Shown here one piece after another: positions 1 to 9,911 of a stretch of DNA of 64,000 bases (position 1 is the stretch's first letter; each line of letters opens with the position of its first letter). The notes below the pieces were generated by a model, which worked only from the letters and a program-made list of their open reading frames with translations, searched no databases and was not told the origin of the DNA. Source of the DNA: Haliclona indistincta (Eukaryota > Porifera > Demospongiae > Haplosclerida > Chalinidae); contig OZ024785.1 of the NCBI GenBank assembly GCA_964017065.1, positions 1,445,142 to 1,509,141 on the forward strand, written 5' to 3'. Made by a program: the position numbers and the translations under genes.

Positions 1-1140
1 GCATTAAACACATTATTGTACATGTGTGGGTTATCTGAAGCATTAAAACGAATTTTCAAGATGGTCTCTAGCTTCACGGACAAGTAAACATGGTGTCTGC
101 ATACTGATGATACACTGATTTTGACTTCCAAACATGTCATGTTCATATCTCTTATTTCTCTTACAGGTCTTGAGTCAGGATGTCACTGTCCATCATGCAT
201 GGGATACTCTAACAATTGAAGTCTGATATTGAACTGAGGTGGTACATGTAGTGGTGATATGGACACATTACCCAACACCATACTTATATTTTCATCACTC
301 AAAGCCATGCGATGTCGTTGATCATTTGTTACCTGGTGCAGTTGCATTCCTGGTTGTCCCATCAGATCACTACCTAGGAAGTGATCAATGTTGTAATGTC
401 GTTGTTCAATAGATACAGTGACACATACAAGGTATGTGGAAGTTGATAACCTTCTCTCTATTGAGCACCATACGAGGAGTACAGCTGTCTACCTTCTCTG
501 TTACTAGCAACTAACCATTGATCCCCTCTTGTAATTTAACAGTTAACCTCACTACAAGTATTGTACAACGCACAATGATTGTGAGCTACATCTCTCATGC
601 AGTGTGTCATGAGGGATGTTGCTCAGATTACAACACACATTTAGTGATCATGGCACACAGGTCATCTGCAGCCAGTGATCTAAAAATAACTTTATAATCA
701 CATTGACATTATTGAACAGGTAATACCACTCGCTGTGTATGCTTGATGAGATCTCACACAGTGTGCTATTGAGCATGGCTCTCTATTGCTAGTACTGACA
801 CTTGAGTCCAGAACTAATGCTCTGCTATAATAATACACGCCATTGGTGAACCCAAATAGTATGCAACAAGCATGTTACTGCCGAAAGTGTGTCTTTACAT
901 AGAAGACTCATGTCATTCAAAGCTGAGAGGTGGATACAGCTAATACTTGTATTTCAACACAATAACGTCACAGCATAATAGTAATAATAGTGTGTTAGTC
1001 AGTCTGACTAGTTGTCTCAACAATATACATGTACATGTACTGGTTCTGACCTTTCTGTAAATTGCAGTGCAACATCATTATTGTAAACATCACTATAGCT
1101 GTCAGATACACTCTGATACAGTTAATTGTTGATTTTAGGT
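1..1140. other. Leading stretch, no gene recognised
   Basis: AT-rich sequence with scattered splice-like signals but no open frame that I can assign. It may hold upstream exons of the fibronectin-III receptor fragment that follows, but no domain signature is visible. Confidence 0.4.
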
Positions 1141-1158
1141 AAACATGTTATTGCCTAG

Positions 1159-1385
1159 CTCCTCCTCCACTGATAGCTGGTTTTCCAGTCCTTCACTATG
1201 TAGTGTCTTATAATACCAGTGATAACAGCACACTGATACACACACATGTGAACTCTTCTATGACTAGCTACACAGTGTCTGGTGTACCAGGAGTAACCTA
1301 CTATATTACAGTGATTGCTGTCAATGCTGTGGGACCAGGACCTATCAGTGATTACTCTATAGTGAATGGTGAAATAAAAAATTGA
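1159..1385 (+). pseudogene. Fibronectin type III domain exon of a receptor-like gene
   Basis: An acceptor-like TAG at 1156-1158 is followed by a frame beginning APPPLIAG and containing HYVVSYNTSD, SSMTSYTVSG and VTYYITVIAVNAVGPGP, which is the C-terminal half of an FN3 domain (the conserved Y-x-V-x-V-x-A-x-N-x-x-G-x-G core). The frame ends at TGA 1383-1385. A Ser/Thr-rich stretch follows in another frame and a transmembrane segment lies at 1537-1743, so the original protein was probably a single-pass cell-surface FN3 receptor. The frame changes between the parts suggest a broken copy, although unrecognised introns could also explain them. No ligand or pathway can be inferred. Confidence 0.6.
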
Positions 1386-1536
1386 ATTTACCACAAGCTC
1401 ATTCACCTTCAGTGTTAAGCAGTACAATACATGATGAAGTAATCTATTCACACACTCCAACTGCTACAGAGAGTAGCTCTACTGTTATTAGTGGGTTAAT
1501 CAACAACAACTTAATGACACAGAATACATACCTGAA

Positions 1537-1743
1537 GTGTTAGTTGTGTGTTTCCATTATAATAACTACTGGTTCTTAATTGTTAGTGTCTTGATAGTAT
1601 CAGTGATCAGTACAGCTATTATCACTAGTATCATTGTGTGGTGTGTTATGAGGAGAAGGAGACCATCATCACATGCTACAGCAACTACTGACCATGATAA
1701 AGAACAAGTCACTGAGCGATCTATGACACAGACATTTTTATAA
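1537..1743 (+). pseudogene. Single-pass transmembrane segment and short cytoplasmic tail
   Basis: The frame reads a hydrophobic helix of about 27 residues (WFLIVSVLIVSVISTAII then TSIIVWCV) followed by a basic stop-transfer run MRRRRPSS and a polar tail ending at TAA. This is the usual layout at the end of a type I membrane receptor. It lies 150 bp after the FN3 exon on the same strand and probably belongs to the same former gene. The linker between the two, a Ser/Thr-rich stretch around 1390-1545, is open in a different frame, so at least one frame shift or intron separates them. No signalling motif is recognisable in the tail. Confidence 0.5.
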
Positions 1744-1787
1744 TTCGCGCCAAATTCTTATTAGAGCTCACCTCGTGTTGTAGCAAG

Positions 1788-1916
1788 ATGGTAGGCAACT
1801 TGGCATGCTTGCCTTGCTTGGCGATTCTGCCGATTCATGAATCCGCTGTCGAGAATCAGATAATGTATGAAGTTGAACGACAAAGAGGAGACATGTCACA
1901 ACACGTCAAAGTACAT
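1788..1916 (+). CDS. Possible first coding exon of the RhoGEF-like gene
   Basis: ATG at 1788 sits in a good vertebrate-like start context (AAGATGG) and opens 43 codons with no stop, ending exactly at a strong GTAAGT donor. The peptide begins MVGNLACLPCLAILPIHESA and ends in a charged segment. It lies upstream, on the same strand, of exons that encode a DH domain, so I infer it is the 5' exon of that gene. No domain is recognised in it, and the assignment rests on position and splice signal only. Confidence 0.35.
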
Positions 1917-2397
1917 GTAAGTCACAGTATAACTACTATAGCTGGCTACATTACTAGTCATTGATGTGCTGTAGGTAGCTGTACGTATTATCATCTAGAT
2001 CATACATTTGGAGATCTTTACACAGAAGTGAGTTGCTGTTGGTTGAGATAGCTGTTGATACATGCGTGTAGGTGGGTGTGTCACCATCTACTCACCTGGT
2101 GTGACTGACTAGTCCAAGTGATCCACCATACTCATCAATGCTTCATATTACACACAGTAATTATATCTTGGGTTTATAAACTATTTTCCTTTACTCTACT
2201 GCAGCTGTTCTTGACTGAGTGATGTCCGTCCACCCTCTATTTCAATGACTAATACACTCAAAGTGACTTGCACATGTTGCTGTCAATATCATCCTGTGAG
2301 CCGTGTTGTAGACATTGATGCTTTCATTCATTGTCTTTATAACAAGCCCAGATTATTACTAGGATGTTCATCAGAGATACTTCATGGAGTCCATCAC

Positions 2398-2460
2398 ATG
2401 GTTACTATGGTTACCATGGTTACTATGGTTACCATGGTTACTATGGTTACTATGGTTATC
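2398..2460 (+). repeat. 9-bp minisatellite (ATGGTTACY)
   Basis: About seven tandem copies of ATGGTTACT or ATGGTTACC. The unit length is a multiple of three, so the array stays open (Met-Val-Thr in one frame, Gly-Tyr-rich in another). It directly follows a possible DH CR1-like stretch around 2245-2397 and may have expanded inside an old exon. Confidence 0.85.
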
Positions 2461-2951
2461 TGACTGATAAGATATTTAAGCAGGTCTGTCCTCTCTACCT
2501 ATCATTGTATTTAGTCGGATCTTCTTCTCACAGAACAGAAGACTAGCTGTCAGTAGACACCAGCAGCAGGTCAGATACTATATGAGACTGATTTGAACAC
2601 TTTCCTCTTGTTGACTGGTAGAATTCACTTATAATGAATATCGTTAACATCTACTTACTGTGGTTTGGCTGATAATGTAAGCACCATAATGACAAATCAT
2701 TATTATTTCATCCTCCCTGAGGCTGCTTCTCATTGCTGATCTTTACTTTAGGTGACAGAGCCTGTACATACATCCAACATGTCACTAATACATGTCATCA
2801 CATGGAATCTCCGACTATAAACAGGTGACATCTATCACACAACTATACTCTAATAGTGTTACTGTAGGTAATGAAGAAGCTACATATGATGCTGATGAAG
2901 TATGGTACATTACTACAGAATATGATAGAGTGCTTCTCTTGCTCTGTTCAG

Positions 2952-3534
2952 GTCACATCTCACCAGCGTCTTGGTGATCTGTCCATCAGTACTGTAAGCA
3001 TCTGTTGTAAATTGTTATCCCACTTTACTCTCTCTCTCTCTACAGTTCACTCGGAAGGCACTCGTCAATGCCTACAGCAACTTTATTCAACATTTTCTTA
3101 CGAGCCAAGCCAGCTATTCCTCTTGCCAAGCACACCAGTCTAGCTCTTGCAAAAGCTTTAGAAGTGAGTTGCTATGGAGATTAATAGCTTCACACAGTAG
3201 ATGCTTATGTACATAGTGTGTGGGAAATACAGTGCCACTGCACCAACTTATAACTACTATATCTTGGAATGATTCCTATAGCAACAGGCAAGCTAGAGTC
3301 TGCAGAGGGAGGTTGTCATTCAATGACCTCAACCTGTTCAGCACATTCCTCGTTATATGCTGTTTATCAAGGATATACTATATCACACAGACCAAGGCCA
3401 TCCGGACCACACCCATCTTGAAGATGTGCCAAGGCTGACAGCACTAGCAGAATGTGTTAATGAAGCTGAGCGCCAGTCCAGCTTGTTCAACCAACAACAA
3501 GAGCTGCTAATTATGATTGGATGGACTTGCTGAG
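2952..3534 (+). pseudogene. RhoGEF DH-domain exons (frame-disrupted)
   Basis: DH domains activate Rho-family GTPases by releasing GDP. Three consecutive exons with short introns carry DH signatures. Exon 2952-2993 reads RLGDLSIST. Exon 3046-3163 reads ALVNAYSNFIQHF, then, after a one-base frame change, RAKPAIPLAKHTSLALAKAL (helices of the middle DH region). The exon ending at 3534 reads QPVQHIPRYMLF, then HTDQGHPDHTHLE and AECVNEAER, the conserved CR3 core (PVQRIPRY-like) and the helix after it. The CR3 frame is entered by another shift (FNDLN to QPVQ), and a TGA closes the last exon next to the donor. Family assignment is firm. The subfamily is unknown, and the two frame breaks suggest a pseudogene or assembly indels. 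Confidence 0.7.
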
Positions 3535-3618
3535 GTATGCAATATTGCTGAACTTTAACACTTAGCTTGAAAATGTGTATTGAGCTTAAATGTAAATGTT
3601 AGACATCAAAGTAACATA

Positions 3619-4163
3619 ATTGCCGAGCGCCTTAGCGCGAGGCAAATAATCGCGACGGTGTGCGGGGAACTGGAGCGTCGTGCGTTTTCTCAGCAATGTT
3701 AATATGTATGTATATTTAGATCGATGTCACGCTCAGGAATGCTAATCAGGGTTACGGCGAGGGCTCATACTACGTATTATACTGCGGGGTCACGGGGATC
3801 GCTGGACCCGGTTGCGTATGAGATAAAAGAACTTGTGGGCTGAGACCATGGCGGATTAGATCCCAGAGTCTACTCCTGACAGAGCCAAGTGGCTAGCTCA
3901 GCTCAGGAAGCCGGAGAAAAGAGAGAGCAGCGGCCTGAGTCTAGCTAACGCCACAAAAGAAGCAAGGCACGCCATTAGCTGTACTACTAGCAATAAACTG
4001 AACCGGCATTGACTCTTAGGTCGTCTGACACGGGCCACGAGGCCGAAAACAGGAAGCTAGCTCGCTGTATCTGTACCTGCCGGCCGTCTGCTGTCGAGCA
4101 CACCCTCAAATTTAGCTTGTCAATTATAACTACTTAATAAACTCAGCGCGAGGCATTCATGCG
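3619..4163. mobile_element. Non-autonomous hairpin-ended DNA element (family also at 18.4-18.7 kb)
   Basis: The block opens with TTGCCGAGCGCCTTAGCGCG, which can fold around CTTA, and closes with GCGCGAGGCATTCATGC. The same end sequences occur in reverse orientation at about 18393-18736. It is GC-richer than its surroundings and has no coding capacity. It lies inside the RhoGEF-like gene region, probably in an intron. I could not identify a target-site duplication. Confidence 0.5.
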
Positions 4164-4610
4164 TATTCGTAACTCCTAGTAATATTATAATGCTCTTATA
4201 GGTGCTAACTAGTTTTGTGTTTACTGTCTTCAGTGCCTGACAGTGTGTTAGTACTACATGACACCATCACAGAGATTGTGGTGAGGGGCTGGTCTATGTG
4301 TGTGTGTACAGTGTCATTACTGTGTAGTGTGGTAAGGAAGGAGCACTAATGTTGTTCTCTGATGATGTGGTGTGTGCCTCAACTTGCAGGAAAAGTGGAT
4401 CAGGATTCAAGAGAAACTCATTGATGTGAGCTAGTGCTTCTTAACCTGTTTACTGACACTTGTATGTCTTGCTGTGTCCAGAACTATAAACTGAGTTCAG
4501 CCGATCACAGTCATCATCGTGTGAAGTGACCGTCCTGTTACCATCACACAGAGCCAAGGTCTAGTCAGATGCTTGTGTCTCTATTTAATTTTATTCTATT
4601 TTCACTGCAG

Positions 4611-4764
4611 TTCATTGTTCGAGCGACGACGCTACAATGCATTGTGGACAAGCTGCAAAAGGACGAAGAAGCTCTACAGCAGATGCTCTTGCTATCCTCC
4701 TCTCTTCACTCGCAGCACCATGTTGTGCTTTCTTCTGTTCAAGAGCTGCTAGCTGTGATAAGAG
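4611..4764 (+). CDS. Helical exon of the RhoGEF-like gene
   Basis: Bounded by an acceptor (TTTTCACTGCAG) and a donor (GAG then GTAACC). It encodes FIVRATTLQCIVDKLQKDEE followed by a Leu-rich helix ending SSVQELLAVIR. The sequence looks amphipathic or coiled-coil. It follows small putative exons around 4235-4275 and 4391-4424 (the latter reading KWIRIQEKLID) on the same strand, and probably continues the DH-domain gene. No named domain is recognised. Confidence 0.4.
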
Positions 4765-4820
4765 GTAACCTTGTCAGCAGGAAGCGTGAAATGGGGAAAT
4801 GGGAAGGGTCAGCTAGTGAG

Positions 4821-4947
4821 TTACTAGTATCACACTATCTCTACTGTAGTCCTGTCTGTCTCAGTGAGGCATGTCCTGATATTTACTAGTATCACACTAT
4901 CTCTACTGTAGGCCTGTCTGTCTCAGTGAGGCATGTCCTGATATTTA
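4821..4947. repeat. Tandem duplication of a ~62-bp unit
   Basis: Two adjacent near-identical copies of a segment starting TTACTAGTATCACACTATC and ending in TGTCCTGATA, differing by about one base. It lies just upstream of the LINE remnant. Confidence 0.75.
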
Positions 4948-5203
4948 CTGCACATTTCCTGTTTGACTCGATGACGTCACTAAATATGGCAGGTACTAAA
5001 TACTTCCTCCGTACGTTTCTTTTCCAACTGGGCATTCTCATTGTTATCTCTCAGATTTTCCACCATTTCTGTCCTTTATTTCCTCCGTGTGAGTGTCCTT
5101 CTCTTTCTTGTGTTCAATTTAGGCTCCCTCCTCTGGCTACCGCTTGTAGCTGGTCCACCGTCATTGCCATTCTTGCCTTCCGAGGTCGCCCCCGCTTTCT
5201 CTC

Positions 5204-5251
5204 TTCTATCTCCTCCTACTTTGCGGTGACATCGAACCCAACCCTGGACCC
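5204..5251 (+). other. 2A (StopGo) translational-recoding motif
   Basis: The frame reads FYLLLLCGDIEPNPGP, matching the D-x-E-x-N-P-G-P 2A consensus preceded by the usual Leu-rich helix. In such motifs the ribosome skips the last Gly-Pro bond, releasing the upstream peptide. Cellular 2A motifs are known from the ORF1 of some invertebrate CR1-like LINEs, which fits the endonuclease remnant 0.9 kb downstream. Confidence 0.8.
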
Positions 5252-5263
5252 TCCTCTGCTGAC

Positions 5264-5371
5264 ATAGTGAAGTGTGTGTGTGACTCCTCCAAAGAGTCCG
5301 GTCTTATGATCTGCTGTGAAGCCTACAGCTGTTGGAACCATTGTAAGTGTGTTAGTGTCTCTGAGTCTGTT
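5264..5371 (+). other. PHD-like zinc finger after the 2A motif
   Basis: In the same frame as the 2A motif the peptide reads VKCVCDSSKESGLMICCE, then AYSCWNHCKCV. This gives the PHD order C-x-C, MI-x-C, W-x-H-x-x-C. One expected Cys is Tyr (CEAY), so metal binding may be impaired. PHD fingers in LINE ORF1 products are known in CR1-like families. The frame closes at a TAA about 30 codons later. Confidence 0.6.
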
Positions 5372-6553
5372 GCTTCCAGTTTCACTTTTGTCTTCAGTTG
5401 GTGCTCTTAAATCTAAGATCTGTTCCATTGAATCTGAACTCTCTTTTGTCTTCCCAGCTTACCTCCCTTTCTTGTCCTCTTCCTGCTCAATTTCTCCATC
5501 TAACCATGAGCCTTCCCTACTATCTCTAATATCCCCCCATTTTCTTCTTCCTGTCCTTCTTTGCCTGTGTCCCCTCAGCTGACTAAACCTTCCTCTAAAT
5601 CCCATTCTTCCCTTTCCACTACCTCTTTTTATCCAAACACAGCCCTTCCCCAAAACCTCCTTTCGTTCCTCCCTCGTCCCACTCTCTCTTGTCAGCCTCA
5701 TCCCTCATTTTCTCAGTCACCTCCTCTCTCTCAGCCTCCCTCATCACTCTCTGCCCCAAGCCCCTCCCTTTTCTCCCACATCTTGCCCTCCTCTATTACC
5801 AACTCCTTGTCTTCGTCCATCCAAAATTCTCCCCCACCCACTACACACTCTTCCACTGCCTGTGTCTTCTCCAGTTCTTCCTCTAGTCCATTATCACCCA
5901 TTTCCTCTAGTCCTCCCCTGTCCGCAACTACCTCCCCTGTTGTTTTATTCCTCTAGTCCTCCCCTGTCCGCAAATCTCCCTCTCCCTCAGGGCCCCACCC
6001 CTCTTCCTCTCCTCTTGTACTTACACATCACATTGCAAAACATTTAACCGACCTCTTCCTCCTACCTCTCGCTCATCCCACAAACCTCCTTCCCCCTCTT
6101 GCCCCACCTCCTCTGCTTCACCCACCCACCCTCTCTATTTCAATGCCCGTAGTATCTTCCTATCTTTAGTGAACTCTACAGCCTATGTCATATCTATGAT
6201 CCTAATGTTATCAGTTGAATCTTGGTTATCTCTATAATGATGAAATCAATATCCCTAACTACTCTATTTTTCGTCTTGACCGCTCTCGTCATGGTGGTGG
6301 TATTCTTGTCTATGTTAAATCTTCCTTACGTGTTACCCCTATTCAATCCCCTAATACTAGTCTCGAGTTTTTGTTCCTCTCTCACACCATCGCTCCTTCT
6401 CCATAACCACTTTCTACCGTCCACCCTCTTCTCCTCATGATCTAGATCTCCTCATCGGTTCATTCTCCAAATTAAATCTCTTTATTCTCTTAAATCTAAT
6501 TTTATTTGGGTGTTAATTTCTCTAATTCTTATTCTTCTCTATTTTACAAACAG

Positions 6554-7309
6554 GATTGATTCATGTGAGTATGACCACAGGATCCTGGACACATTCTACT
6601 AGACTAAGAGGTGCTGATTCTGAGAAGAAAAGATCAAAATATTCTCTAAAATACATATCAGAATCTATGGTAAATGAGACATTCATCCACTGCTCGTGTA
6701 TTTCTTCCTCTTCCATTCACTCTTTGTCTTGCTTGCTCCTCTTCAGTGTTGATGCCTTTACGGAGAAATCCACCCAGTCCTGTTAGCAAGGGCAAAAGAA
6801 ACTCAGCTGCAGCCTCGCTGTCTGTCAGAGCAAAACACAGTAAGTGATCAGACGCAACAAGCTGTACTGTTGTTGTTTTCTTGTCTCATCTGCCGTCGTC
6901 TATTATTAATTTTTTCTTTATTCAGAGAGTGCTAATTTGTCTCCATCTCCTACCGCTAACTCCCTTGGATCAGGTACGAACAGAAAAATAATCCTTTCTC
7001 TTCCTCCTGCTGTTCCCTTGCCCTCATTTTTATCTTACCTTACCACTGTCTACTATATTATTTGCCTCTTATGTTCAGCCAGTCTTACATACTAGTATTG
7101 ACCTCCTGAGATATGGACACATTATTATGGTATCACTGTACCATCTATGAACTATACACATGCTCTCGTTTATTGACCCACGCTCTAATAAATTTGGTAT
7201 CTATAAATTGGTATGTCTCAACTACATGTGGTATAGTATCTCACTCTCTTCCCTCCTTCCTTCAGGACTAGTCTCGATCGTATCTCTACTATCACTCACA
7301 GCAGTGCTG
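6554..7309 (+). CDS. Ser-rich tail exons, probably of the RhoGEF-like gene
   Basis: Four small exons with good splice signals: 6554-6669 (GADSEKKRSKYSLKYIS), 6747-6839 (RRNPPSPVSKGKRNSAAA), 6926-6973 (SANLSPSPTANSLGS) and 7266-7309 (SLDRISTITHSSAG). Together they give a basic, Ser/Pro-rich, probably disordered region typical of the C-terminal tail of a signalling protein. The link to the DH domain rests on strand and proximity only, because a LINE lies between. A possible terminal exon around 8164-8220 (TLQDELAEYHSKISMQL then TGA) would finish the gene. No domain is recognised. Confidence 0.4.
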
Positions 7310-8450
7310 GTACGTTGCTATGGTGATCAATACTCACTCACACACTCACAGTAAGTCACTAGTTATGATGTGTGAGTTTAGTAATAATTATGATGAGTTA
7401 CACACTCGAGCATTTGTGAACCTTGTATAGCTTCTGATGTATTTTTAGAGCATGTTTGATTATTCTGTTTGTCTATCTTCTCAGTCTCTTAACAATTTAG
7501 TTAGTGTCTAGTACAGTTTGTGGCTCCGTGGAGCAATGTGGCAGATGTAGCAATGTCAGTATCTTGTATCATGATCGTTGCTGACCCAATTTAATGTTGT
7601 TCAGTAAAAATGGGCGTTATAATCAATTCTTAATGAGGTGCTGCTGGCAGTGTGGTTCATACCAATAACATGTGTAAGAGCTTTGACACACGTACATGAG
7701 CTATGTTCTGTTAGCTACTTGTTTCATGGGAAACATGACCAAAACTCATCATTTCTCATAATCCCGGGCATTTCTAATACCTGTATATTTTCAAAAATCT
7801 GTGGTTTCTTTTGCTATCTACGGAATTCATTGTGGGCGTGTACCTGCATCATAGCTTGTTTTCTCATTATTCAGCATGAACATTCCATCCTGCCCCTTGT
7901 TGTAATCCATTATACTTGTTATTAATGAATGATTCTTTTTTGAATATAGAGAAGCTGTCAGTTCACTAGTGTGTCGGCAAGTTCTGTTGTGCTACTTCAG
8001 GCGATAACAGAGCTCAGTGTTATTCATCATAAACTACACATCATTCACTATACACAGTATAATGTAGTAAACTATGTTTGATTTGGTGGAGTATGAGAAT
8101 GTTTTATGAAATATGAAGTGAATGTGCAACACAGAATGTAATAATATTATAATAATTATAGTGTATGACTCTACAAGATGAACTTGCTGAATACCATTCA
8201 AAGATTAGTATGCAGCTGTGAGGTAAGAATCAACTATTAAGACACTAGTTACAAGTCTCAACTATGGCTAGCTGCTCCGTCTCACTTGAATCCGAGTCTG
8301 ATGAATCATACAGCTTGGTGTTCATAAGAGCACTTACTTAATGGACAGAATGAAGAATGCATTTGGGGAATTCTAGGAGCTAATAAAACTAAACAGACAA
8401 AGTGGAGCAGACATGATCAAAACGAAGACATTTAAAAGTAGAGACAGGAT
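7310..8450. other. Gene-poor stretch
   Basis: AT-rich intronic or intergenic sequence. The only candidate coding element is the short exon around 8164-8220 that may end the RhoGEF-like gene. No transposon ends are recognised. Confidence 0.35.
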
Positions 8451-9076
8451 TACTATAGAAGCTATACTATAGAAGCTATACTATAGAAGCTATACTATAG
8501 AAGCTATACTATAGAAGCTATACTATAGAAGCTATACTATAGAAGCTATACTATAGAAGCTATACTATAGAAGCTATACTATAGAAGCTATACTATAGAA
8601 GCTATACTATAGAAGCTATACTATAGAAGCTATACTATAGAAGCTATACTATAGAAGCTATACTATAGAAGCTATACTATAGAAGCTATACTATAGAAGC
8701 TATACTATAGAAGCTATACTATAGAAGCTATACTATAGAAGCTATACTATAGAAGCTATACTATAGAAGCTATACTATAGAAGCTATACTATAGAAGCTA
8801 TACTATAGAAGCTATACTATAGAAGCTATACTATAGAAGCTATACTATAGAAGCTATACTATAGAAGCTATACTATAGAAGCTATACTATAGAAGCTATA
8901 CTATAGAAGCTATACTATAGAAGCTATACTATAGAAGCTATACTATAGAAGCTATACTATAGAAGCTATACTATAGAAGCTATACTATAGAAGCTATACT
9001 ATAGAAGCTATACTATAGAAGCTATACTATAGAAGCTATACTATAGAAGCTATACTATAGAAGCTATACTATAGAA
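8451..9076. repeat. 14-bp satellite, ~45 perfect copies
   Basis: Unit TATAGAAGCTATAC repeated about 45 times with no variant that I can see over roughly 626 bp. Each junction makes a CTATAG palindrome. Such uniformity implies very recent expansion or strong homogenisation. It lies upstream of the truncated kinesin copy 1. Confidence 0.95.
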
Positions 9077-9911
9077 GACTTCCAATGGGAAATGACTTAT
9101 TTTGAGCTACTGAGTTCGTGAGAAAGGGATCCAGTTGCATTTAGAGAGGATATGAAGAGGACCAGACCTTAGTGATCACTGTGTCAGCAAACATAGAACA
9201 GATTCTAGTTTATTAACAACAGCAGACTGATGAGGGTCTCACACTGCACCACGGTAATCCAATGTAGCTAACACCTCACTGATGTTAGCTTTGGTCTCAG
9301 GGGTAGTCCTCTATGAATCATACCGATTTGTCGTTTGCACTTTCTAGTGAGACTATACACATGTGTCGACCAGTTGACATCATAGCATGAGCTTAGGCGT
9401 GACGCTGAGGCTAGGAAGCCGTTATACCAGGTTCCCTTGGCAGTACCAAGAGTACACACGTACACGTTAGATCGCCGTTTTAAAATTTCCCGCGTTATCA
9501 TGTGATTGGGGGCATGATGCATGAATCATCATAACAAACCCGTGTGCGCTAAGTCCAGTCCAGCTCCACAGAAGGTGAGGTGAGGGTGTCAATAGCATCT
9601 CGTGCAGTGCGCTGTGTAGCTCTAAGACTTAATTAGGCAAACACGCTCTAGCTACTTTTAAATAGAAACGAATAATATCAAGCAGTTCACGGTTCGGATA
9701 CTGAGTTTGTTGCGAGCATTTAAAATAGTATTGCTCTGTTCTAGCATAGATAATAGTATTATTCTATTATAATTATTACAGGGTATTATAATAATATGCT
9801 TTGTACAAATGTATAACAATATAATAACAATGTTATAATAAAAATTAATAATATTACTATTGCTGTATTCATTACCAGTGTGCAGTATGTAAAACAATGC
9901 AAACCAATGTA
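9077..9911. other. Spacer before kinesin copy 1
   Basis: No gene recognised. The second half (about 9740-9900) is very AT-rich with TAATA runs. The left limit of the large segmental duplication lies at about 9905. Confidence 0.4.

Larger units (their letters stand above)
4950..6420 (+). mobile_element. Decayed non-LTR (LINE, CR1/L2-like) retrotransposon fragment
   Basis: The block carries, in order on the plus strand, a hydrophobic leader, a 2A (StopGo) motif at 5204-5251, a PHD-like finger, a long Ser/Pro-rich CT-biased stretch (5440-6130) and the start of an apurinic-like endonuclease around 6139-6400. That endonuclease reads LYFNARSI, ESWLSL, then after a shift DEINIPNYSIFRLDRSRHGG. These are hallmark N-terminal endonuclease motifs of CR1/Jockey-type LINEs. 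No reverse transcriptase follows, so the copy is 3' truncated or deleted. Several frame shifts and stops are present. It appears inserted between exons of the RhoGEF-like gene. Confidence 0.75.

Noticed and set aside
2245..2397. DH CR1-like helix (YNKPRLLLGCSSEILHGVHH)
   Set aside because: Suggestive and in the right place, but too short and without clear splice borders to list as an exon.
5440..6130. Several Ser/Pro-rich open frames on both strands
   Set aside because: CT-rich stretch of the decayed LINE. All frames are open by composition and none shows a domain.
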